From Bacteroidota bacterium (GTDB lineage: Bacteria > Bacteroidota > Bacteroidia > Bacteroidales > NBLH01): a stretch of 56,594 bases of DNA. Each line of letters opens with the position of its first letter. Position 1 is the stretch's first letter. A model generated the notes under the pieces. The model was not told the DNA's origin, did not search any database, and saw nothing but the letters and a program-made list of their open reading frames with translations. Shown here piece by piece: positions 35,693 through 45,144 of this stretch. The stretch is taken from contig JANYKN010000128.1 in the NCBI GenBank assembly GCA_025361565.1, positions 1 through 56,594 of the forward strand. The letters are read 5' to 3'. The translations under genes were made by a program, and so were the position numbers.

Positions 35693-38380
35693 TTAAAATA
35701 TAAAATTGTAAGTGAAGGTTGGCAATGGACGGCCAATAATATACATTTTATATAAACTATATCGAGATTGGTTAACATTATATGGACTCTGTTCTTTTTG
35801 ATAAAAGATAGAATACGCATTTTTACGTGCATATACATTAACAATTGATAAAGTCCAATATCCTTTCCAGCTCTTTTTAATTTTTAAATTTTCGTAACGT
35901 GAGATAGAAATATCCAGTCGATGGTAATCTGGCATTCTGTATTTTCCTCTATCTGAATAATAGGCTACCCTGTAACCTTTTATGTTATAATTCATTTCAG
36001 GCAATGAAACCGGACGACCAGTGTTGTAATTAAAAGTAAATGCAAATCGCCAGCGCCGGTTAATATAATATCCTCCATTAATTACCAGATTGTGAGGTCT
36101 ATCCAATGTAGCTGGAAATAATTCGTTCTTGTTAATTTTTTCTTCAAAAATAGCTGAATTAGTTTTTCTTAATGATTTTGAAAACGTATAACTAATCCAT
36201 CCGGTTAATTTACCGTTATTTTTCTTTATAAAAGTTTCAATTCCAAAATTTTGCCCTTTTGCATTAATCAAATCTGCTTCAATATGGTCGTTAAGAATTA
36301 TTTTAGCTCCATTTTTATAGTCAATCACATTTTTATAAGGTTTATAATAAATCTCAAATGAAGTTTCATAATTTTTATTCTTTGTATTATTAAAAAAACC
36401 AATTGCAAATTGATCGCATACAAGCGGCTTAACATAATTATCACTCAACTTCCATAAATCGGAAGGAGTAATAACTGCAGTATTTGAGATTAAATTAATG
36501 TATTGATTAATTCGGTTGTAACTTAGTCTGATAGAATTATCCTGATTAAAATTATAGCGCATTGATATTCTGGGCTCAAAGCCTGAATAGGTTTTAATTT
36601 TATCTCCTTTATTATATATCACTGAATCGATAACTGTTGCTTCGGATTTCGGCACTCCATCTTCATAGATCCAAACCTTTTTGGGGCCTAAATAGGTATA
36701 ATGTGAATACCGCAAGCCAATTTCAAAACTTATTTTATCGTTCATTTTATAATCATCGCTCAAAAAAGTAGCCCACTCAAGTCCTTGTTCATTTGGAACT
36801 GAATTTTCAGGTACTTTTGATTCAAATCCATATGGAGAAATAGTACCCGGTTTTATGTCGTAGAGGAATCCATTAGCACCAACTGTCACAACATGCTTGT
36901 CATTAATATTCCAAACTGTATTCCATTTTAAGTTCTTATATAAAATGGAATTATCGACCCTGTAAGCCTCGAATGGCTTGGCAGTATCACTTTCGGCTAG
37001 TCCAGACTGATAGTCACTTATTCCAGCCAAAAGACTTGTATAGATGCTACTGCTAAACCAATGTGTAAAACGCACAGATCCAAGGGTATTTCCATAATTA
37101 TATTTCTGATTGCTTGAAAATCCAAATTTATCATTGCTCTTGTAACCAAAAACACTCAATTTATTTGTTTTATTAAACGAGTATGAAGCATAGAAGTTCA
37201 AATCATAAAACGATGCTGAACTATTCATTAAATCAGCATCGGGCATTTTTTTTAACATCCAGTCAGAATAGGAAGTTCGTCCTCCCAACAAAATGTATAA
37301 CTTGGGTGTTACCGGAATTTCAACAGTCAATCTACTGTTAATTATTCCAATACCTCCTTTAACTGTAATCTTAGACAAGTCTTCTGTGCCCATTTTTATA
37401 TTGAGAACCGAAGAAGCCCTTTCGCCATATGTAACAGGTATGCCTCCTTTATAAAGCGTCATACTATTTATCCCGTCCGAATTTAAAACAGATATTAGAC
37501 CGAATAAATGTGAAGTATTAAAAACTGGTACATCTTCAATTAATACAAGATTTTGATCTGTACTTCCACCTCTGACATTAAATCCAGTTCCAAATTCACC
37601 AGTTGTTTGAATGCCAGGCATTAATGACAGACTTTTTATTAGGTCCGATTCACCCATAGTTACTGGCAATTCCTTAATGCTTTTTGAATCAAATTTTAAA
37701 ACACTCATTTCTGTTCTCCTAAAATTGTCATCAATAACACTTCCTGTAATTGTAACTTCATTAAGATTGATAGTATTTTCATACATTTCAACTGTAATTT
37801 CTCCGTCACTTAATACTTTTAATATTTTAGAATTTTCATCATATCCAGGTGCACTAACTTTTAAGTCATGTTCACCAACTGGCAATACAAATGAAAATCT
37901 TCCCTTGTCATCTGCCGAAATTGTTTTTCCCAAATCCTTTATTATTACCACCGCTCCAGACAATGGTTTCTTCCTTTCTGAATCAATAATTTTTCCTTTA
38001 ACTTGTACATTTGATTTGCTTCCATAATTAAGGACATCACCTACAACGAGGAATCGGTCCTTCTCAGAATCTTCTTTTTTATTTCCTGTAAGGGGTACAA
38101 AAACATAATATATTTCATTGAGATTGGTTAATGACAAATGTGATCCTTCTTCAAGCGATTTAATGGCTTCGTCCAATGGCATTTCCCCAATTTGATCATA
38201 AAATGTTCTCCCTTTAAACCATGAAGGATCATAAAAGAATTTTATCTTATATTTCTTTTCAAGTTTACTAACTATACTATCTAATGGAATATACGATTTA
38301 GATGTAATTTGTGCCTGAGAATTAAAGTTTTGCAATAAAAAGGCAACACATAAAAATAAACATGTGATAATTTTTGTCAT
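35693..38380 (-). CDS. TonB-dependent outer-membrane receptor with STN and CarboxypepD_reg domains
   Basis: 895 residues. Signal peptide about 1-24 (ending SQAQ). STN/secretin-TonB short domain about 30-95 (YIPLDSIVSKLEKKYKIKFFY). Carboxypeptidase-regulatory-like Ig domain 126-205 (VKGKIIDSERKKPLSGAVV). Plug about 220-335 (GFNVRGGSTDQNLVLIEDVP). A 22-strand-type barrel follows, ending in an aromatic residue (FTYNFIF). It should import a ligand across the outer membrane using TonB energy. Unlike SusC it is not followed by a SusD gene but by five DUF4249 lipoproteins. An STN domain can signal to FecR-type anti-sigma factors, but none is encoded in this window. Confidence 0.93.
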   Translation of the reverse strand: MTKIITCLFLCVAFLLQNFNSQAQITSKSYIPLDSIVSKLEKKYKIKFFYDPSWFKGRTFYDQIGEMPLDEAIKSLEEGSHLSLTNLNEIYYVFVPLTGNKKEDSEKDRFLVVGDVLNYGSKSNVQVKGKIIDSERKKPLSGAVVIIKDLGKTISADDKGRFSFVLPVGEHDLKVSAPGYDENSKILKVLSDGEITVEMYENTINLNEVTITGSVIDDNFRRTEMSVLKFDSKSIKELPVTMGESDLIKSLSLMPGIQTTGEFGTGFNVRGGSTDQNLVLIEDVPVFNTSHLFGLISVLNSDGINSMTLYKGGIPVTYGERASSVLNIKMGTEDLSKITVKGGIGIINSRLTVEIPVTPKLYILLGGRTSYSDWMLKKMPDADLMNSSASFYDLNFYASYSFNKTNKLSVFGYKSNDKFGFSSNQKYNYGNTLGSVRFTHWFSSSIYTSLLAGISDYQSGLAESDTAKPFEAYRVDNSILYKNLKWNTVWNINDKHVVTVGANGFLYDIKPGTISPYGFESKVPENSVPNEQGLEWATFLSDDYKMNDKISFEIGLRYSHYTYLGPKKVWIYEDGVPKSEATVIDSVIYNKGDKIKTYSGFEPRISMRYNFNQDNSIRLSYNRINQYINLISNTAVITPSDLWKLSDNYVKPLVCDQFAIGFFNNTKNKNYETSFEIYYKPYKNVIDYKNGAKIILNDHIEADLINAKGQNFGIETFIKKNNGKLTGWISYTFSKSLRKTNSAIFEEKINKNELFPATLDRPHNLVINGGYYINRRWRFAFTFNYNTGRPVSLPEMNYNIKGYRVAYYSDRGKYRMPDYHRLDISISRYENLKIKKSWKGYWTLSIVNVYARKNAYSIFYQKEQSPYNVNQSRYSLYKMYIIGRPLPTFTYNFIF

Positions 38381-38696
38381 AAATTATATTTATTTCAATT
38401 TTCAAATACAAATATTACATATCACAAAACTCTGTCTTTAGATTGTGAACAATGAAACATAGGTTAAATAAGGTAAATTATATTTAAACAGTACAATGTT
38501 AGTGAAAATTTAAATCAAAATACATGACATTTAATATCAATTTGAAATTAAATTTATGCATATCCAATAACGATATTTTATTGACAAGCATAAATTTGCT
38601 TTCAGTCAAAAACACTATTGTTCAGAAATTATGTATTTGATTATTCGAATTATTTGTACTGACAAAATAGGTCTGCTATATTCAATCCAGATTCAA
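38381..38696. other. Intergenic region between nuoN and the TonB receptor gene
   Basis: 316 bp, AT-rich. It contains a possible nuo-operon terminator at 38581-38609. No consensus TAnnTTTG box for the receptor operon could be identified, so its promoter is either non-consensus or I missed it. Confidence 0.45.
38581..38609 (-). terminator. Possible terminator of the nuo operon
   Basis: TTGAC-AAGCA pairs with TGCTT-GTCAA around a 6-nt loop, with a 3-nt bulge. On the minus strand it is followed by AATAAAAT. It lies about 88 bp past the nuoN stop. Confidence 0.35.
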
Positions 38697-40073
38697 TTAT
38701 ATCAATTGCAAAAATAAATCAGGGAAAACACCAATTGCAATAATCATAAGTACAAGTATTACCAGCAAAACCTTGGTGCGGGCAGATAGGATAACTTTTG
38801 TTTCGGAGCCTACTTTTAAAAGCATAGCAATAATTATCTTGAAGTAATATGCTACACTTATGGCGGATCCTAAAATTGCAGTGATTGTCAACCAGATAAA
38901 CCGGTTTTCAAGCGCAGTTGTAAAAATATTGAATTTGGCCATAAAGCCCGCTAAAGGAGGGATTCCTGTTAGCGACAATAAGAAAATAATCATTGCAATA
39001 CTTAAAAACTTATTTTTTTTCATCAATCCGTTAAAAGCATCTACAGTTCCGGTTTTAATGTCTTCGCGAACAAGCATTAACACAACAAATGCACCTATTG
39101 TAGAAAGCAGATAAGCTGCGGAATAGTAAAACAATGCACCTGTAGTAAAGTTGTTAAAATTGATAAACCCCATTAATATATAACCTGTATGAGCAATACT
39201 CGAATAAGCTAACATTCTTTTAACATGACTTTGATGCAGTGCCGCTAGATTTCCTAACAAGATTGATCCGAAGGACAATACCCAAACAATTGGTCCCCAA
39301 AAGTCCTGTAAATTTGAAAAACACATACTGAATAATCTATAAAAAGCAGCAAGCCCTGCAATTTTTGCAACAGTTGCCATATAGGCTGTGACTAAAGTGG
39401 GTGAACCATGATATACATCAGGAACCCAAAAATGGAAAGGAACTGCACCAACTTTAAAAGCCATAGCAACTAATATAAGAATAATACCTGCTTTAAAAAC
39501 CAAGGGTACTGAATCTTTGTTTTCAATTGTCCATTTACCAATTTCAAAAAGGTCGAAAGTGCCTGTGGTGCCGTAAATAAGTGTTATTCCAAACAAAAGT
39601 ATACCGGTAGAGAAAGCACCCATCAGAAAATATTTCATGGCTGCTTCATTTGATGAGGGAGAGGTTTTTTTACTTCCTGCTAAAATATAAAGTGAAACTG
39701 ACATAATTTCCAGACCAACAAAAAACATAGTCAAATTCCCCATCATGGTTATTGTAATGGCACCTACCAATGAAAAAAGCAGTACAGAATAAACATCCTC
39801 CATGGGTTTTTCAAAACTCCTAAAATAATGTCTTGCAATAAGGAAAATCAGAAATGTACCAAATATCATTAAAGTGCTAAAAACAGTTGAAAAATTATCA
39901 ACAACAAGCATATTGTTGAAATAATGATTGGAATGGCCCCATTCGAGTGAGGAAAACACCAAAGCAACTAAAAGCCCCATAAAAACAACAGGTAATAGTA
40001 TATCCTTTTTATTGGAAACTCCAATAATCATGGTAATCATTCCTAATACAGAAAGTGTGATAATGGTATTCAT
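38697..40073 (-). CDS. nuoN: NADH-quinone oxidoreductase subunit N
   Basis: 458 residues, about 13-14 membrane helices, an antiporter-like proton-pumping subunit of complex I in the inner membrane. Conserved features are FLIFLIARHYFRSFEKP, GLEIMSVSLYILAG, AAMKYFLMGAFSTGILLFGITLIYG split across helices 4-5, KVGAVPFHFWVPDVYHGSPT (the key Lys helix), and LAALHQSHVKRMLAYSSIAHTGY. Last gene of the nuoA-N operon, starting 36 bp after nuoM. Confidence 0.95.
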   Translation of the reverse strand: MNTIITLSVLGMITMIIGVSNKKDILLPVVFMGLLVALVFSSLEWGHSNHYFNNMLVVDNFSTVFSTLMIFGTFLIFLIARHYFRSFEKPMEDVYSVLLFSLVGAITITMMGNLTMFFVGLEIMSVSLYILAGSKKTSPSSNEAAMKYFLMGAFSTGILLFGITLIYGTTGTFDLFEIGKWTIENKDSVPLVFKAGIILILVAMAFKVGAVPFHFWVPDVYHGSPTLVTAYMATVAKIAGLAAFYRLFSMCFSNLQDFWGPIVWVLSFGSILLGNLAALHQSHVKRMLAYSSIAHTGYILMGFINFNNFTTGALFYYSAAYLLSTIGAFVVLMLVREDIKTGTVDAFNGLMKKNKFLSIAMIIFLLSLTGIPPLAGFMAKFNIFTTALENRFIWLTITAILGSAISVAYYFKIIIAMLLKVGSETKVILSARTKVLLVILVLMIIAIGVFPDLFLQLI

Positions 40074-40109
40074 CGTATCTTTTTCCCTTTTATACTAAAA
40101 TTGGTTTTG

Positions 40110-41552
40110 CTATAAATTTATCAAGTGATGCACAGCATTTTCAGAAAAGCCTGTAACCATTGTTGGATATAATCCAATTACAAAAATGGCAATAACAATT
40201 GGTATTGCAATAGCCATTTCCCTAGCGGTTAAATCTTCAAATATAGCTGTTTGTGCATTGGTCTGGCCAAAAATTGCTTTTTGATATAACCAAAACATAT
40301 ATACAGCGCCAAAAATAATTGACAATCCCGCAATTGCTGCAATAATTTTATTATATGAAAATAAACCTCCCAACATTAAAAACTCTCCAACAAAACCGTT
40401 TGTTAATGGCAAAGCTACATTTGCCAACATTACAATCATGAAAAATATGGCCAATTTAGGTGCCGATTTTGCAATTCCGCCAAGTTTGTCAATTTGTGTC
40501 GTTTTCATTCTTAAGAAGATGATATCGGCAATAAAAAACATAGCCACCACATTAATTCCATGTGAAATCATTTGAATAACAGAACCTGAAACAGCATTCT
40601 CCCCAATCGTAAAAATTGCAGCTGCCATAAGCCCCACATGTGAAAGAGAAGAAAAAGCAATTAACCTTTTTATTTCTTTTTGCCTGATTGCAATCAAAGC
40701 TCCATAAATTAATCCGATTACTGCAAATATGACAACATACTCTCCATATTGTTCAATGGCGAGTGGACATAGCGGAATTATAAACCTAAGAACACCAAAC
40801 AATCCCATTTTCGGCATGAGTCCGGATAACAGCATACTTCCAGGAGTTGGGGACACTGTATATGTATCTGGTTGCCAGGAATGAAAAGGGAATATTGGAA
40901 TTTTTACAGCAAGTGCAAGAAGAAAAGCCCAAAATACCCAAAATTGTTGGCTCTCGGTCAAATTCAATTTGCATATCACAAACAAGCTAAAAGTATGAGG
41001 ATCTGGAGTTAGCGTATATACATAAATTATAGCTACCAGCATAAACAAGCTACTTGACAAAGTGTAAATAAAAAATTTCAAGGTTATTCTAATACGGTTT
41101 ACCCCTCCCCAAACAGAAGTTATAAAATAAATAGGAACCAAAGCCAACTCCCAGTATATATAAAACAGTAAACCATCCAAGCTACCAAAAACTCCATATA
41201 ATGCAGATTGCATCAAAAGTATCAGTGCATAAAAATTACCAGTTCCGGAATAATTTGAAGAAAATGATGACAATATGATTAGAGGCAATAAAAAAGATAC
41301 TAGCATCACCAATAAAAATCCAATCCCATCAAGGCCAAATTCCAAATTCACACCTAAAGTTCTTATCCACGTCCAGTTCATGTAAAAGTTATATTCTAAA
41401 CTTTTATCGAAAAGGAATGCTCCATAAATACAAATAAGAAGACTAATTATGGAAGAACCAAAAGCTAATTTTCGAATTAAGTCCTTGTCCTTCATGAAAA
41501 AAACAATCAAGGAAAAAGCAAATGGAACTAAAATCATTAAAAATGTCAACAT
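40110..41552 (-). CDS. nuoM: NADH-quinone oxidoreductase subunit M
   Basis: 480 residues, about 14 membrane helices, a Mrp-antiporter-like proton channel of complex I. Landmarks are FGLDGIGFLLVMLVSFLLPL, YIYWELALVPIYFI (the conserved helix-5 Glu), KIPIFPFHSWQPDTYTVSPT (the conserved Lys helix), and IALRQKEIKRLIAFSSLSHVG-type sequence (here GALIAIRQKEIKRLIAFSSL). It follows nuoL after 118 bp, which contain no obvious gene. Confidence 0.96.
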   Translation of the reverse strand: MLTFLMILVPFAFSLIVFFMKDKDLIRKLAFGSSIISLLICIYGAFLFDKSLEYNFYMNWTWIRTLGVNLEFGLDGIGFLLVMLVSFLLPLIILSSFSSNYSGTGNFYALILLMQSALYGVFGSLDGLLFYIYWELALVPIYFITSVWGGVNRIRITLKFFIYTLSSSLFMLVAIIYVYTLTPDPHTFSLFVICKLNLTESQQFWVFWAFLLALAVKIPIFPFHSWQPDTYTVSPTPGSMLLSGLMPKMGLFGVLRFIIPLCPLAIEQYGEYVVIFAVIGLIYGALIAIRQKEIKRLIAFSSLSHVGLMAAAIFTIGENAVSGSVIQMISHGINVVAMFFIADIIFLRMKTTQIDKLGGIAKSAPKLAIFFMIVMLANVALPLTNGFVGEFLMLGGLFSYNKIIAAIAGLSIIFGAVYMFWLYQKAIFGQTNAQTAIFEDLTAREMAIAIPIVIAIFVIGLYPTMVTGFSENAVHHLINL

Positions 41553-41670
41553 ACAATATCTTTAATTTAAATATATCGATATAGATTCAATAAAACTAAT
41601 TTTAATATAAACAAAGCTGCTGTCCAATATATAAAAAGCACCTAAGACTCAGTAACAAAAAATCTCTGAA

Positions 41671-43572
41671 TTAGAACAAATTAATCAATAACATTGCAAT
41701 TATGCCAATAACAATTGCTAAAAGATAAAACCCAGTTGTACCAGTCTGTATTAACCGCAATTTATTTCCAGAATCAATCACTAAACTTCCAATCTTATTC
41801 ACCAATTTATCAATACCCTTAAGTTCTATTACTTTATGCAAGAACTGTGAAAACCATAAAATGGGTTTAACTACTCCTTTATCATAAATTTCATCTATGT
41901 AATATTTCCTTGCAACTGTCTGAGTAACTATATTTGTTTTGGCATTTGCTTCTGAAGGAACTATTCCTTTTATACTAAATTTATAATAGGCCAAATATAT
42001 TGCTACAGCACTGGCAAAAACAGTTATACCAATCAATATATATTCTTTCATTGGTGATGCATTCTGGTTTAATAGAAGGATTTTATGAACTGGTGCAAAC
42101 ACTGGGTTTAAAAATTCAGATAAATAATGTTTGCCACCAAATATCTCTGGAATTCCAATAAAACCTCCTAAAGCAGATAAAATAGCCAACAATATCAAAC
42201 TTATATTCATAGTTTTAGAATGTTCACCCAAATGTTCCTTTTGTTTGTCGCTGCCCCGAAACGAAGTGAAAAATGTAAGGAACAACAACCTAAACATATA
42301 AAATGATGTTAAAACTGCTCCAACAACTCCCAATATCCAGAAAAGAATATTGTAATTAAAAGCACCCAGCAGAATCTCATCTTTTGAAAAGAAGCCTGAT
42401 AATGGAGGTATTCCAGCAATAGCAAGAGAAGCTATCAGGAATGTATAATAAGTTTTGGGAAGATTTTTTTTTAGTCCACCCATTTTAGTAATATCTTGTT
42501 CGCCTTGCATGGCATGTATTACGCTGCCCGCTCCAAGGAATAAAAGCGCCTTAAAAAATGCATGCGTAATAAGATGGAAAATTGCACCAGTAAATGCTCC
42601 AACTCCTAATCCTACGAACATATATCCTAATTGGCTAATAGTTGAGTATGCAAGAATTTTTTTAATGTCGTTTTGATAAAGTGCGATGCTAGCAGCAAAT
42701 AATGCTGTCACAATCCCAACAGATGCAACGACAACAAGGCTTTCGGGAGCAAGTGCATATAATATACCTGATCGGGCAACCATATAAACACCCGCGGTGA
42801 CCATAGTGGCGGCATGGATTAATGCTGAAACAGGCGTTGGACCTGCCATTGCATCGGGTAACCAAGTATATAAAGGAATTTGGGCACTTTTACCAATAGC
42901 ACCAACAAACAAAAGCATTGTAATCCAGAAAATAGCACAAGGACAACCTTCAAACACAGCCGCTTTACTAAAAACTATAGCATAATTAAAGCTTCCGAAA
43001 GTTTCATAAATCAGGAACATCCCAAGTAAAAAGCCAAAATCACCAATACGGTTCATAATAAAAGCTTTTTTTGCGGCATTGTTATATTCTGTGTTTTTAA
43101 ACCAAAAGCCAATTAATAAATAGGAACATAGTCCTACACCTTCCCAGCCAATGAATAATATCACATAATTGGAACCCAGCACCAATAAAAGCATCGAAAA
43201 CACAAACAAATTCATGTAAGCAAAAAATCGATTATAACCTTCATCATCTCGCATATATCCAATTGAATATACATGTATAAGAAAACCCACACCAGTAACA
43301 ACCAGTAGCATAACAGCTGTTAATTGATCTGCAAGAAATGCAAACGGAATGGTAAAGTTTTCTGCCGCAATCCAATCATAAAGCTGAACTGTAATAGGTT
43401 GCTGTGTTTGCAATATATTCACAAAAACAAGAATAGACAGAACGAAGGATAAAAATATAGATCCAGTTCCAATAAAACTTGTAATGTTTTTAGGTAAGCG
43501 ATTATAATTCAAGCCAATGGCAAGAAAACCGATAAGTGGAAATAAAGGAATAAGTGCAACAATATAGTTCAT
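41671..43572 (-). CDS. nuoL: NADH-quinone oxidoreductase subunit L
   Basis: 633 residues, about 16 membrane helices, with the long lateral helix region near the C-terminus expected for NuoL. Landmarks are FAFLADQLTAVMLLVVTGVG, HVYSIGYMRDDEGYNRFFAY, LFIGWEGVGLCSYLLIGFWF, KSAQIPLYTWLPDAMAGPTP, and YQNDIKKILAYSTISQLGYM. It is the distal proton-pumping subunit of complex I. 20 bp separate it from nuoK. Confidence 0.97.
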   Translation of the reverse strand: MNYIVALIPLFPLIGFLAIGLNYNRLPKNITSFIGTGSIFLSFVLSILVFVNILQTQQPITVQLYDWIAAENFTIPFAFLADQLTAVMLLVVTGVGFLIHVYSIGYMRDDEGYNRFFAYMNLFVFSMLLLVLGSNYVILFIGWEGVGLCSYLLIGFWFKNTEYNNAAKKAFIMNRIGDFGFLLGMFLIYETFGSFNYAIVFSKAAVFEGCPCAIFWITMLLFVGAIGKSAQIPLYTWLPDAMAGPTPVSALIHAATMVTAGVYMVARSGILYALAPESLVVVASVGIVTALFAASIALYQNDIKKILAYSTISQLGYMFVGLGVGAFTGAIFHLITHAFFKALLFLGAGSVIHAMQGEQDITKMGGLKKNLPKTYYTFLIASLAIAGIPPLSGFFSKDEILLGAFNYNILFWILGVVGAVLTSFYMFRLLFLTFFTSFRGSDKQKEHLGEHSKTMNISLILLAILSALGGFIGIPEIFGGKHYLSEFLNPVFAPVHKILLLNQNASPMKEYILIGITVFASAVAIYLAYYKFSIKGIVPSEANAKTNIVTQTVARKYYIDEIYDKGVVKPILWFSQFLHKVIELKGIDKLVNKIGSLVIDSGNKLRLIQTGTTGFYLLAIVIGIIAMLLINLF

Positions 43573-43592
43573 TTGTCAATTCAAATTATAAA

Positions 43593-43922
43593 TTACCCTT
43601 TAAGTCGGGTCAATAAGTTAACATCAATGGAATGTGTAGTTCGATAGGTCATAACTAAAATAGCCAATCCTACAGCAACCTCGGCTGCAGCCACTACCAT
43701 TACAAAAAATACAAAAATTTGTCCTGAAGGATCGCCTCTGTAAACTGAAAAAGCAACCAATAAAAGATTGACAGAATTTAACATCATTTCAATCGACATG
43801 AAAATGACCAGGGCGTTTCTTTTTACCAATACACCAAGCACTCCAATACAAAATAGAATGGTGCAAAAAATCAAATAATAATTGATTGGAATAACCTTGA
43901 TTATTTCTTGTGTTCCTTCCAT
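43593..43922 (-). CDS. nuoK: NADH-quinone oxidoreductase subunit K
   Basis: 109 residues with three membrane helices. It carries the two conserved intramembrane glutamates, one in FMSIEMMLNSVNLLLVAF and the second in the VMVVAAAEVAVGLAILV helix. Part of the membrane arm linking the quinone site to the pumping subunits. It starts 10 bp after nuoJ. Confidence 0.96.
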   Translation of the reverse strand: MEGTQEIIKVIPINYYLIFCTILFCIGVLGVLVKRNALVIFMSIEMMLNSVNLLLVAFSVYRGDPSGQIFVFFVMVVAAAEVAVGLAILVMTYRTTHSIDVNLLTRLKG

Positions 43923-43932
43923 TTAATCTGTT

Positions 43933-44433
43933 TTAATAATTAATTTCTTTACGGCCAAGCATAACAGTACCAACCATTGCCGAAATAAAAAGTACTGATG
44001 CAAGTTCAAAAGGCAAAAGATATTGATTAAAAAGTACCTGCCCTAAATTTTTGACTGTACCAATTTGCAAGCTGGCAGGATCAAAAGCCGGGTCAATCTT
44101 TAATCCTTTCATTGCACCAATTAAGCTAACCAACAACAAACCTGCTGCAACTACTGCGGTTATTTGAGAAAATCTCGATTTCCTTTCTTCGGTTACATTG
44201 TTTAAATTCAACAACATAACTGTAAAAAGGAACAATACCATTATAGCTCCTGCATATACAATAATATGAACAACCGCAAGAAATTGTGCATTAAGCAAAA
44301 TATAATGGCCTGCAAGCGTAAAAAAACTAAATATCAAATATAGTAGACTGTGTATTGGTCTTTTAGAAATCAACACCATTAATGATGAAAAAATCATGAT
44401 GGTTGACAGTCCGTAAAAAATATAAAGATTCAT
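43933..44433 (-). CDS. nuoJ: NADH-quinone oxidoreductase subunit J
   Basis: 166 residues, five membrane helices. The conserved central helix AQFLAVVHIIVYAGAIMVLFLFTVML, quoted here only as VVHIIVYAGAIMVLFLF, contains the pi-bulge Tyr/Gly region typical of NuoJ. It starts 122 bp after nuoI, the largest gap in the operon, where I see no gene or promoter. Confidence 0.95.
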   Translation of the reverse strand: MNLYIFYGLSTIMIFSSLMVLISKRPIHSLLYLIFSFFTLAGHYILLNAQFLAVVHIIVYAGAIMVLFLFTVMLLNLNNVTEERKSRFSQITAVVAAGLLLVSLIGAMKGLKIDPAFDPASLQIGTVKNLGQVLFNQYLLPFELASVLFISAMVGTVMLGRKEINY

Positions 44434-44555
44434 ATGCTTAGAAATTGGTCATTTGAAATTTGAACTTGCTTTTGTCGATTTAATCTTTTCAATCATATCT
44501 GTTTTAAATATGGATAAACTACTGGAAATCCATGCTCTAATTCACTTCAAGCACT

Positions 44556-45128
44556 TTATTTATTATGCCTTTGTGTTTTGTCTTTTTTAAATTCCAAAAC
44601 TTCGGGAATTTGCCTTTTACTGATATCAATCCGAAGATCTAATTCAAGTGGTTCAACTAATTTGTCTTTTCCATATATGAATTTATCACGGCTATATTCC
44701 GCATCTACAATACGTTTGGTAAGAAAAATAGCTTCTTTTGGACAAGCTTCTTCACATAGTCCACAGAATATACATCTCAACATATTTATTTCATAAGTTT
44801 TGGCATATTTTTCTTCTCTGTATAGATGTTCTTCACTTGGCAAACGTTCTTCAGCAACCATTGTAATGGCTTCGGCAGGACAAGCCAAAGCACAAAGCCC
44901 ACAAGCTGTGCAACGCTCCCTTCCTTGATCATCACGCTTTAAAACATGTTGTCCTCGATATATTTCCGAAAACTCCCGTTTCTCTTTGGGATAATCAATC
45001 GTAGCCTTCTTTGCAAAAAAGTGACTTAAGGTAATCATCATACCTTTAAATATAGCCGGAAAATAAAGTCTTTCGACAAAAGTCATTTTTTTGTTTGATA
45101 CTATCTTAGATCTATTTGTAAGTTGCAT
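44556..45128 (-). CDS. nuoI: NADH-quinone oxidoreductase subunit I (2x[4Fe-4S] ferredoxin)
   Basis: 190 residues. Two CxxCxxCxxxCP motifs bind clusters N6a and N6b: RCTACGLCALACPAEAI and RCIFCGLCEEACPKEAI. The N-terminal amphipathic helix (FKGMMITLSHFFAKKATIDYP) lies on the membrane near the quinone site. It passes electrons towards NuoB. It starts 16 bp after nuoH. The basic C-terminal tail (EFKKDKTQRHNK) is longer than in E. coli. Confidence 0.97.
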   Translation of the reverse strand: MQLTNRSKIVSNKKMTFVERLYFPAIFKGMMITLSHFFAKKATIDYPKEKREFSEIYRGQHVLKRDDQGRERCTACGLCALACPAEAITMVAEERLPSEEHLYREEKYAKTYEINMLRCIFCGLCEEACPKEAIFLTKRIVDAEYSRDKFIYGKDKLVEPLELDLRIDISKRQIPEVLEFKKDKTQRHNK

Positions 45129-45144
45129 AGATTCAATATTATAA

